This document shows, piece after piece, positions 1 through 6,907 of a stretch of 37,022 nucleotides of DNA. Source of the stretch: a virus. How positions within the stretch are numbered: the stretch's first letter is position 1; each line of letters starts with the position of its first letter. Position numbers and translations under genes: made by a program. The notes beneath the pieces were generated by a model that saw nothing but the letters and a program-made list of their open reading frames with translations, ran no database searches and was not told the DNA's origin. The stretch spans positions 1 to 37,022 of the IMG/VR virus record IMGVR_UViG_3300018080_000356; one strand, written 5' to 3'.

Positions 1-1
1 G

Positions 2-166
2 TGTCCGGATTTCAGGCCGCGTAAGATTCGGGTGTTCCCTGAGACGCCGATGCCGACCCAGGCTGTAACATCTCCGCCTTGTGATCCGCCTGTCCCCATA
101 GTAGGCCCTGATTGCGAACCTTACGGACGACCTCCTTGCCCTCCTGACTGCGAGCCTCCGTGTTGA
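2..166 (+). CDS. C-terminal end of an upstream protein, Pro/Cys-rich (partial)
   Basis: Reading frame 2 is open from the window edge to a TGA at 164-166, giving 54 residues. The last 28 codons are rich in proline and hold five cysteines (codons at 80, 113, 137, 149 and 161), several in a PPC or PDC context, and the protein ends EPPC. The other two + frames close early, and the opposite-strand reading has no recognisable character. The tail of a protein encoded upstream is the simplest reading. Its family cannot be told from this fragment; a virion protein is possible from the neighbourhood. The helicase gene starts 39 bases downstream. Chance openness over 165 bases is not excluded. Confidence 0.5.
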   Translation, partial: CPDFRPRKIRVFPETPMPTQAVTSPPCDPPVPIVGPDCEPYGRPPCPPDCEPPC

Positions 167-205
167 GTATTCTTTGGTTTAATTGACGAGTAGGAGCGTT
201 TTGAT

Positions 206-3200
206 ATGACACTTTCTCCAGAGCAAGTTCTTCAACGCTCGGGTGCGATGCCTCCCGATGACGATGAAGAAGACGAGATAGGCGAACTCGAAATCGCTGA
301 GTATGTTGTGTTCATACTCGCGTTAGACACCTACTCGCGTTACCTCGAAGAAGCGACGGGTTCCAAGGTTGACGACGACTTGGTCCGGAAAGGCGTCCAG
401 CTTGTTAAGATGGCTGATCGCGCTCACGTGGGGACCATCAAAGAGTTCCTGGGAGACGCGATGCCGACCGGGAGCCAGAAGAAAATGATGGACAAGGCGT
501 TCCGGTTCTTGCCCAGCAACTCGACGAGTCTCGGTCGTCGTAGAATGCAGATGCAGTTCGCCCTCGAACGTGGCGGCCCGGCCACCCTGAGAAAGATATT
601 CAAGTCCAACAAGGCTATCCGGGAGATGAAAGCGGCAATGGCCGCCGCCGACATCGAGGACGCTGATGTCGCTCTCGACAAGTTTGCAGTCATCCCTTTG
701 AAGAACATGCGTCTTCGGAGGTGGATCGACATGGCGGCGGAGGCGGCTGGTTCCGGTTCTTTCCAGAATGCCGTGGCTGTGGGTTCGGAAGAAGCCGACG
801 AAGATGTGGCAGCCATCGCGACAGCCCGCACGAACCAACAGGGCACGTCGCCGGACTCAGAAGAACACAATCAGGCTGTGAGTGAGAAGGATGACCGTCT
901 CCTCGACGTACAGGAGAAAGCCACGGAGGCCGCTGAGAGGGCCATGGTGGTGTCGGGTGAGGTTGATGAACCTCCCGCCAAGTCGGAGGTTGTAGGAATC
1001 GCTACAGCCGCCGCTGTTGCTGTAACCACCGACCCTGCGAACCCCAACAACGTTCCCGCTCCTCTTCGTAAGCTGGATGACGAACAGAGGATGGCCGCCT
1101 TGACCGACGGCCGGGTTCTCGTGGCGGCCGGGGCCGGTGCTGGCAAGAGCACGACGGTCGTCTCTCGGACGGAGTTCCTGGTCAAGGATCGGCGTGTTGA
1201 CCCCAGTCGTATCCTCGTGACGAGCTTCAACAAGAAGGCGGCCGACGAGCTAGAACAGAAGATCGGGACCGCGATTGGCGGCGACTCTGTGTCTCAGATG
1301 TCGGTCGGCACAATGCACAAGCTGTTCAAGAAGTTCATCGGGGAATACGGGACTGGTCGTGAGCGCATGGCAATGGGTTTGGCCAAAGGGCGGAGCGGAT
1401 TCGTCAAGGGTGGCTCGCCTGTCGCCAGAGCGGTCCAGCGGATGTGGTCAGACTGTTACCCGGCTGATACGCCCGAAGAGCGTAAGGTCCCCAGGTTGAA
1501 GAACGTCCTTCTGGCCAAGGCCAAATGGGCCGGGAACAACATTACTCCCGCCAAGGCCAAGGAGGAGGCCAGGACTCCCGAAGAAGTTGATGCCGCCGAT
1601 TGGTATGAGATGTACGAGGGTTTGAAAGGGGCCATCCCTGGCTGGACCGCCCCGTGTAAGTCGAAGGCGTACGAGAGATTCATGGGCCGATGGCGTCCTA
1701 ACGATCAGCGCCTGGGTGACTTCGATGACATGCTCGTGATCTTCGACAACATCCTGAAACGAGAGCCAGCCGTCAGAAAGACCCTGCAACAGGCGTTTGA
1801 TCACGTTATCGTGGACGAGGCTCAGGACCTGTCCGGCGTCCAGTACTCGGTCATTTCCCAGATGACTGAACACGTCAGTGACGGTAAAGATGGGAAATCA
1901 TTATGGATTTGCGGGGACGATAAGCAGAGCATCTACGGTTTCCGTGGAGCGCGTCCGGACCTCTTCACCAGTCTAAGCGAGACAGAGGGCTGGACCACCA
2001 AGATGATTCGCACCAACTACCGGTGCCAGCCGGAAATTGTCGAGGCCGCGAACGCTTTGATTGCGCACAACGAAAAGCAAATCCCCATGGAGGCTGTGCC
2101 GTCTCCACACAAGGCGCGTGGGATGGCGTCCATTGAGGTTAGGAACCCTCCTGACGAGGCCACCGCTGCCCTGTCTGTTGTAGAAGAGATCAAGTCCGAC
2201 ATCACGGCCGACGGGAATGTGACGGACAACGCGATTCTAACCCGGACCAACAAGGAGCAACACGCCTACGAGACGGCTTGTATCATCCGTGGTGTCCCTT
2301 ACGCCCGTAAGGGCACTTCGAGTTTCCTGGGGTCGCCTGAAACAAAGGCTTTCCTGGGTTACGTGGACCTCGTCATGGGGAGCGACTTCGGGAAGATGCA
2401 GAAGGCCCTGGCAGAGGTTCTTAACAAGCCAAATCGGTTCTTCGTCGCTCCTGAGGTATGCGAACAGGCCGTCAATGACTCTCTTTACGGTTACGCCAAG
2501 CGGATGGAACTGGATGTCAAAACGGTCAACCCGATCGCGGCCATGGAAGACGACATGTTCATGAGGAGCTTGGCTGGAAAGCTGGCTCGCTCCAAGTCCG
2601 GTTTCAAGTTCCGTAAGACCATCGAGAAACTCGAAGAGCTTCGAGGCGAGATGGGGCAGATGAAGGCCCGCTCCGAAGATCCTGAGTACACAACAACCGA
2701 CCTCTTCGAGGACATCCTTGGTATGCGTGGCACTGCAACGGTCACGGATTCTGTCACGGGCCGTACTGAGTATGTGGAGCAAACGTTCCGCGAGAGCCTC
2801 AAGGCGGACCTCAGGGACGCTATTGGTGACGACGAAGACGCAGCCGCCGACGCGGGTGACGACGAAGAGGGAAGCGAGACCGAAGGACTCGGCAACGTCA
2901 GCTTCTTGTTCGAGTTGATCAAGAAGGACCCGACGGACCCGGAGGACATGATCACGGACCCAGGCACGCCATTCGGTTTCAAGGCCAAGATGGACCGGTA
3001 TGCCGCTAAGGCCGACGAACTCAGGGTGGATGTCAAGAAGTGGGAGGACGCTCAGAAGAATCTACCCCCGGAGGAGCGGAAGCCGCCGCCCGGTGTCTAC
3101 CTTGGCACCGTCCACTCGGTCAAAGGAGCGCAGTGGAAGAACTGTTATGTTGCGATGCCGAAGGGCCGGTTCCCGATTGTTCCTCCCGCCAAGCCGGGGG

Positions 3201-3505
3201 AACCGCCGCCCGATCCTGCGGTTCAGCAAGAAGAGTTAGAATCAGAACGACGGCTCGCGTATGTGGCGTTGAGCCGGGCCGCTGAGAATCTCAATGTCAT
3301 ATGCCCGAACGTGGTTGGGGGTAAGGCAGCGGGTATCAGCCCCTTTGTGAGCGAGGCTGGTCTCGCGGTAGGCCAGAACGTGCCGAAACCTGAGACGGAG
3401 GCAGAAGTCGAAGTCGGGGAAGAAGTCATCGAAGAGGAACCGGAAGTAAGAACGGCCGCCGTTGAGTATGAAGGCGTCCTACCGGACGACTGGGAAGAGG
3501 AATAA
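206..3505 (+). CDS. UvrD/Rep/PcrA-type superfamily 1 DNA helicase with long N-terminal extension
   Basis: ATP-driven 3'-5' DNA helicase of the UvrD/Rep class, acting on phage DNA in the cytoplasm. All core SF1 motifs are visible in order: Walker A GAGAGKST at 309-316 (K314), Walker B VDEAQD at 536-541, motif III GDDKQSIYGFRGA at 570-582, motif IV TNYRCQPEIVEAAN from 603, motif V GTVHSVKGAQW at 967-977, and motif VI YVALSRAAENL at 1019-1029. Typical UvrD proteins are about 650-750 aa; this one has 1099. The first ~285 residues match nothing I recognise and are followed by an acidic Ala-rich linker. A second acidic insert (DDEDAAADAGDDEEG) lies near residue 890. No nuclease motif of the AddA/RecB type is seen at the C-terminus. 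AGGAG at 192-196 supports this start. The next gene begins three bases after the stop, so the two are probably translated together. Confidence 0.93.
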   Translation: MTLSPEQVLQRSGAMPPDDDEEDEIGELEIAEYVVFILALDTYSRYLEEATGSKVDDDLVRKGVQLVKMADRAHVGTIKEFLGDAMPTGSQKKMMDKAFRFLPSNSTSLGRRRMQMQFALERGGPATLRKIFKSNKAIREMKAAMAAADIEDADVALDKFAVIPLKNMRLRRWIDMAAEAAGSGSFQNAVAVGSEEADEDVAAIATARTNQQGTSPDSEEHNQAVSEKDDRLLDVQEKATEAAERAMVVSGEVDEPPAKSEVVGIATAAAVAVTTDPANPNNVPAPLRKLDDEQRMAALTDGRVLVAAGAGAGKSTTVVSRTEFLVKDRRVDPSRILVTSFNKKAADELEQKIGTAIGGDSVSQMSVGTMHKLFKKFIGEYGTGRERMAMGLAKGRSGFVKGGSPVARAVQRMWSDCYPADTPEERKVPRLKNVLLAKAKWAGNNITPAKAKEEARTPEEVDAADWYEMYEGLKGAIPGWTAPCKSKAYERFMGRWRPNDQRLGDFDDMLVIFDNILKREPAVRKTLQQAFDHVIVDEAQDLSGVQYSVISQMTEHVSDGKDGKSLWICGDDKQSIYGFRGARPDLFTSLSETEGWTTKMIRTNYRCQPEIVEAANALIAHNEKQIPMEAVPSPHKARGMASIEVRNPPDEATAALSVVEEIKSDITADGNVTDNAILTRTNKEQHAYETACIIRGVPYARKGTSSFLGSPETKAFLGYVDLVMGSDFGKMQKALAEVLNKPNRFFVAPEVCEQAVNDSLYGYAKRMELDVKTVNPIAAMEDDMFMRSLAGKLARSKSGFKFRKTIEKLEELRGEMGQMKARSEDPEYTTTDLFEDILGMRGTATVTDSVTGRTEYVEQTFRESLKADLRDAIGDDEDAAADAGDDEEGSETEGLGNVSFLFELIKKDPTDPEDMITDPGTPFGFKAKMDRYAAKADELRVDVKKWEDAQKNLPPEERKPPPGVYLGTVHSVKGAQWKNCYVAMPKGRFPIVPPAKPGEPPPDPAVQQEELESERRLAYVALSRAAENLNVICPNVVGGKAAGISPFVSEAGLAVGQNVPKPETEAEVEVGEEVIEEEPEVRTAAVEYEGVLPDDWEEE

Positions 3506-3508
3506 GCC

Positions 3509-4297
3509 ATGGCCGCTCGATACGTAGAAATCACTCAGGAGGAGATGGAAAAGTTCTTGAAGAGGGCTTTCCGTGCTCTACGCCCCACTGACGGTACCAA
3601 CCGTGGCGAGATTTATTACGACCTGAAACTCGGAAAGCATGTGGGCGTCCGTGTTTGGACTTCTATCCGACCGCATTCCGGTATGGGAGCCGGTCGTGGG
3701 GCTGATGCTATCAGAATTCAACTCATCAGCTTGAAGGACGACGGGCCGTTAGAAAAGGGTAAAGCTCCCATCGTCAAGCGGACCCAGAACTGGCGCGACA
3801 ATGTTAAAAAGCGGGTAGGGGAGCTGGCCGAAAAGTTCGACGACAACGAGGAGTTCTGGGAGAACTGGGCAGAGACTCGCCAGCGACGTGGCGATCCTGA
3901 GAAGGAAATGGAGCGCCAAGAAGAGCAGCAAGAAGAGGCCCAGGAGGAGCGTAAGGAGCGGGAAGAAGAGGTCGAAGAGGCCGGTCTCCAGGGCTATCCC
4001 ACTCCCGAAGCTAAATCCCGTCACCGCCGTTGTATGCGCCTGATGGGAGAGATTACAAGTAAGCAGGTCGGCTACATATTTTTCCTGTTGAAGGACGCCG
4101 GGATCGATCACAACCGGTGGCATGACCTGGGGCTGATGGACATAACAGGTTACGATCACATTCCAAAGCGTGTGCAGTTGAAGGAACTGTCCAAGGCTCA
4201 GGGGTGTATGATTATCGAAACCCTCAAGTCTGGCGACCGTTGGGCTTCCGAAGAGGACATCCCCGACGAGTACGCCGATTACCCGTCAGATCTGTAG
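3509..4297 (+). CDS. Probable helicase-linked DNA-metabolism protein
   Basis: A 262-aa protein in three parts. Residues 1-125 look like a compact alpha/beta domain (VGVRVWTSIRPHSG, GADAIRIQLI). Residues 130-160 are an extremely charged Glu/Arg helix (EERKEREEEVEEAG). From about residue 178 a helical module reads ITSKQVGYIFFLLKDAGI and later LSKAQGCMIIETLKSG. That final pattern, a Ser/Thr-Lys-Gln-x-x-Tyr-Ile helix followed by an Ser/Thr-Lys-x-x-Ala/Cys-x-x-hIxxLK helix, occurs at the C-termini of various phage recombination and single-strand-DNA-handling proteins; I recognise it by eye only. The start follows GAGGAA of the helicase tail, three bases after its stop, so a helicase partner is a reasonable inference. 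No catalytic residues are evident. The gene ends in TAG. Confidence 0.6.
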   Translation: MAARYVEITQEEMEKFLKRAFRALRPTDGTNRGEIYYDLKLGKHVGVRVWTSIRPHSGMGAGRGADAIRIQLISLKDDGPLEKGKAPIVKRTQNWRDNVKKRVGELAEKFDDNEEFWENWAETRQRRGDPEKEMERQEEQQEEAQEERKEREEEVEEAGLQGYPTPEAKSRHRRCMRLMGEITSKQVGYIFFLLKDAGIDHNRWHDLGLMDITGYDHIPKRVQLKELSKAQGCMIIETLKSGDRWASEEDIPDEYADYPSDL

Positions 4298-4332
4298 CCG
4301 TTACATTTCTTCTATCAGCCATCCTTAGAGAG

Positions 4333-4920
4333 ATGGCTAAGCGGCTGGCACTCGTAACAGTTGGGACCGACGGGGTCGTGGACTATGTCCAGATGCCTAA
4401 CGGTCAGCGTTTCATGTTGGGACCGGTCTCGGTCCTCAAGCTCATTACAGGGCTTGTGACCAACCGTACGGCCAGGGCAGCGTTGAAGGCGTTTAACGAG
4501 AACAACCAAGTCTTGCTCTCGGTTGACCTCGATAAAATGTGGGCTTTGCTGCCTTTCCAACGTGCTCGATATTCATCTACTACTAACTCTCTTATGAAAA
4601 AGGGAGATCGTAGTTTTCCCACAGATTTGGAGATTGCTATGCAGAAGACCGCTTCTTACGAGACTTTTAGTTCTAACGTGGAGTTGGCGGAAGACATTCT
4701 CGCCAAGGTGGCGGCCACAAATGACAGGATCGAGGACTTGCTGAAAGAGGGTAAGGAGTTCGATTCGAACCGGGCCAAGACCGACCTTCACAAAATCGCG
4801 TCTCGCGTATCTGAGATTGCTCAGAACGTTGATCTCGCGCACCCGTGGGTGGAGACCGACCTTTCGACGCTTTCTGAGAGAGCCAACGAGATCCACAAGT
4901 TGTTCGAGCCGCGAAGCTAA
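4333..4920 (+). CDS. Unknown protein, alpha-helical C-terminus
   Basis: A 195-aa protein starting MAKRLALVTVGTDG. An earlier in-frame ATG at 4204 would overlap the previous gene by 93 bases in a poorly composed frame, so ATG 4333 behind AGAGAG is preferred. The N-terminal ~70 residues look beta/alpha (VDYVQMPNGQRFMLGPVSVLKLI) and residues 110-195 are helical and charged. I do not recognise the family. Its place just before the tube gene suggests a tail component or assembly factor, such as a terminator or completion protein, but nothing in the sequence shows which. Codons between about 4560 and 4680 are richer in A and T than the flanks. No cysteines, signal peptide or membrane segment are seen. 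Confidence 0.8.
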   Translation: MAKRLALVTVGTDGVVDYVQMPNGQRFMLGPVSVLKLITGLVTNRTARAALKAFNENNQVLLSVDLDKMWALLPFQRARYSSTTNSLMKKGDRSFPTDLEIAMQKTASYETFSSNVELAEDILAKVAATNDRIEDLLKEGKEFDSNRAKTDLHKIASRVSEIAQNVDLAHPWVETDLSTLSERANEIHKLFEPRS

Positions 4921-4956
4921 CACTGACCGGCTGCTAAATGGGAGATGTAAGATAAC

Positions 4957-5667
4957 ATGGCAAACGTAACTACCTCTGACTACATCTACCGGATGGGGAC
5001 GGCCCCTAACACCCGCGCCGCCGTAAGCCAGAAGAGTAAGATTTACGGTTACACCGTGGGCGTGGCCGGTTTCCAACAACTCGGTGTGATCTCGGAGTTT
5101 GGCTTCGACGAGTCCCGCACGATCGATCCGGTTCGTGGTGTGGGCTACGGGGACCAAGTTGCTGAGTTGGTGCCGGGCGTTACCGACCCGATGACCCTGA
5201 CCCTGAACAAGACGCTGCTTTACACAGCGAACTTGTTTCAGATTCTCGGTTACAAGGGCGGCATCGATGGACTGGCCAGGAGTTTGCGGCACCATCGTTG
5301 GCCCTTCGACATCAAACAGGAACTGGTCTTTTCGGAGTTATCTTCTCTCCAAGATCCTAACGGTGTCTCCGTGGAGGCAACAGTCACAACAGGGCCGACG
5401 AGTGCGGACAATCCCATTGTTACACCTCGCGCCCTTTTGACCTTCTACGAGGGTTGTTGGCTGAACTCCTACTCTGCGAGTTACGCCTCCGACTCGGCCA
5501 TGGTGGCTGAGAATAGTTCCGTGACGGTCACGGATATCATCGACGGTGTATCTCAGTACGGCGAATTCATCGACACGGGCCTTGCTCCGGTGTCGGCAAA
5601 CGGCAGTCCAGGTAAGGGCTTCTCGCTCAGATTCGCTAATAACAGCAACACAGTAGTTCCGGTCTAA
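4957..5667 (+). CDS. Probable tail tube protein
   Basis: A 236-aa protein that probably polymerises into the rigid inner tube of the contractile tail. It has the layout of gp19-like tube proteins: an early strand-rich part (KIYGYTVGVAGFQQLGVISEFGF), a mid segment with an Arg/Asp-Pro loop (RTIDPVRGVGYGDQVAELVPG) followed by a long amphipathic strand (MTLTLNKTLLY), the helix LFQILGY, and a late strand pair (ALLTFYEGCWLNSYSASY then SSVTVTDI). It precedes chaperone-like genes and the tape measure, the usual place of the tube gene. It is longer than T4 gp19 (163 aa). No sheath gene lies between it and the tape measure, so the sheath must be elsewhere. A weak GGGAG lies 12 bases before the ATG. The call rests on pattern and position, not on a diagnostic motif. 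Confidence 0.72.
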   Translation: MANVTTSDYIYRMGTAPNTRAAVSQKSKIYGYTVGVAGFQQLGVISEFGFDESRTIDPVRGVGYGDQVAELVPGVTDPMTLTLNKTLLYTANLFQILGYKGGIDGLARSLRHHRWPFDIKQELVFSELSSLQDPNGVSVEATVTTGPTSADNPIVTPRALLTFYEGCWLNSYSASYASDSAMVAENSSVTVTDIIDGVSQYGEFIDTGLAPVSANGSPGKGFSLRFANNSNTVVPV

Positions 5668-5815
5668 GAACCATAGAGCTAGATGACAGCGGTTGACTAG
5701 ATGTGAATCGAATCAGATTGAACCAAATGTACATGTTGTAACCGGCAGTACCCTTCGAACCCAGATGTAAATCACGTCGAGTTTTTAACGCTGTCATCCT
5801 CGCAACGAGGATGAG
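5668..5815 (+). other. Longest non-coding gap, before the chaperone genes
   Basis: This 148-base stretch has no ORF beyond a few codons and contains multiple stops in all + frames. It is more A/T-rich than the coding flanks. A TTGACT at 5693-5698 resembles a sigma70 -35 hexamer, but no good -10 element lies 16-18 bases downstream, so I do not call a promoter. The last 21 bases form a perfect hairpin, described separately. This is the only sizeable break in the tail operon and so the likeliest site for a transcript end, an RNA processing event or a late promoter of unfamiliar consensus. Confidence 0.6.
5794..5814 (+). promoter_or_regulatory. Hairpin covering the ribosome-binding site of the 5816 gene
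   Basis: TCATCCTCG (5794-5802) and CGAGGATGA (5806-5814) are exact reverse complements separated by the loop CAA, giving a perfect 9-bp stem with five G-C pairs. The 3' arm contains GAGGA (5807-5811), the only Shine-Dalgarno-like sequence before the ATG at 5816. The hairpin would therefore compete with ribosome loading. No T-run follows it and the start codon begins one base after it, so it does not look like an intrinsic terminator. The likely effect is low or regulated synthesis of the chaperone relative to the abundant tube protein upstream. Confidence 0.65.
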
Positions 5816-6907
5816 ATGAGCACACTTACAGCGAAGAAACTCAGTGATGCCCTCGACAAGGCCAAGAACGTCGGCTTTGTGGAGGAGACCTTCACCGTAG
5901 AGAACTGCGAAGTCACGCTCCGTAACCTCCGCCCTGACGAGTATGTTGCCTCTATGGAGGCGTGTGAGGGCCTTGAGGACGTGGCCTATCTTCACGCTTA
6001 CCAGAAGGAGCACCTCTCCAGATCTATCGTGGTGCTCAATGGGGTGGATCTTCGTGAGGTGAAACACGTTGAGGTAGAGGAACCTGATCCAAAGAAGAGC
6101 GGTGAAATGCGTACCGTCAAGGTCGAGCTTCACACGTTCTTACTTACTAACGTGGTGAACACCTGGGGTAAAGAGGCCATTTTCACAACGTACCGGAAGT
6201 TCTCGGAGGTCCTTGAGGCTGCCGAACGAAAGGCCAACGAGGGTGTTAAGTTCATAATGCCGGAAGAGACTGAGGAGGAGAAGTACCGGAGGCTATTGTT
6301 GGAAGCCAAGGAGGTGGAAGGCGAACTTCCCAACGCCTTGGTCGAAACCATATTGGGCGAGCACGGTTGGATGCAAAAGAGCACGGCCGAAGAAGCCAAG
6401 GCAGCCATGGAGAGGGCCGACCAACTGGCTCGCGAAGAGGCGAAGAAGGCCGAAGAAGGGTCTCCGGAGCCAAGCGCCCAAGAGGCCCCCAAAGTTGTTG
6501 AGAGGCCACAGGAAAGCACCGCAGAACCGGCACCTACCCCACAAGCTGCCCCTGAGCCTGAGACCCCGGCCCGACCGCCCGCTAAAGTTCCAGTAGACCC
6601 TCACGCGACTTTACAGAAGGTCATCGAGACCCGACGAAAGGCTCCGGTCCAGTCGGCCCAAGAAGAAAAGAGCGAGGACGAGAAGTCGTCAAGGGCGGCC
6701 CAAATCGCTGCCCTTGAAGCTGAAGCCGGTATTGGGGTTGAGGTGCCAGAGGGCGCGGAAATCCCTGTCCTTCAACCGGAAGACGCTCCGGAAGTAGCAG
6801 AGTTGAAAAAACAGGAGCCGGTGGACCCAAAAAAGGCCGCTAGGATTCTTGATCAACCCCCGGTCTCCGGGATCAACCCAAGGTTCAAGCCTCCGACAAG
6901 AGTATAG
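5816..6907 (+). CDS. Tail assembly chaperone-like protein (first of two)
   Basis: A 363-aa protein. Residues 1-190 form a folded domain with the signature of tape-measure chaperones: a short beta stretch (ENCEVTLRNLRPDEYVAS), a helical body, then SRSIVVLNGVDLRE and a Trp-containing helix (NVVNTWGKEAIFTTYRKFSEVLEA). Residues 205-363 are low-complexity, rich in Pro, Ala, Glu and Lys, and probably disordered. Its place between tube and tape measure is where such chaperones are made, often as a pair joined by a -1 frameshift. Here the next gene lies in the same frame and starts immediately after this gene's TAG, so no frameshift can fuse them; only readthrough could. An A-AAA-AAG run at 6829-6835 is in the slippery register, but the -1 frame stops two codons later. 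The start is set by GAGGA in the hairpin. Confidence 0.62.
   Translation: MSTLTAKKLSDALDKAKNVGFVEETFTVENCEVTLRNLRPDEYVASMEACEGLEDVAYLHAYQKEHLSRSIVVLNGVDLREVKHVEVEEPDPKKSGEMRTVKVELHTFLLTNVVNTWGKEAIFTTYRKFSEVLEAAERKANEGVKFIMPEETEEEKYRRLLLEAKEVEGELPNALVETILGEHGWMQKSTAEEAKAAMERADQLAREEAKKAEEGSPEPSAQEAPKVVERPQESTAEPAPTPQAAPEPETPARPPAKVPVDPHATLQKVIETRRKAPVQSAQEEKSEDEKSSRAAQIAALEAEAGIGVEVPEGAEIPVLQPEDAPEVAELKKQEPVDPKKAARILDQPPVSGINPRFKPPTRV

Noticed and set aside
163-183. Promoter before the helicase gene (TTGAGT and TTTAAT)
   Set aside because: The two hexamers are only nine bases apart, too close for a sigma70 promoter.
4204-4332. Earlier start for the 195-aa gene, adding 43 residues
   Set aside because: It would overlap the preceding gene by 93 bases, and the added N-terminus is Arg/Pro-rich and unlike the rest; ATG 4333 is behind AGAGAG.
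5693-5721. Sigma70-type promoter in the 148-base gap
   Set aside because: TTGACT fits a -35 box, but the sequence 17 bases downstream (GATTGA) does not resemble TATAAT, and no T4-type late promoter was seen.
5794-5814. Intrinsic terminator
   Set aside because: The stem is followed directly by GATG and coding sequence, not by a T-run.
6829-6835. Classic A-AAA-AAG slippery heptamer in the reading register near the end of the first chaperone-like gene
   Set aside because: A -1 shift reaches a TAG at 6841-6843 after two codons, so it cannot join the downstream gene, which is in frame 0. It would only make a product about 20 residues shorter.
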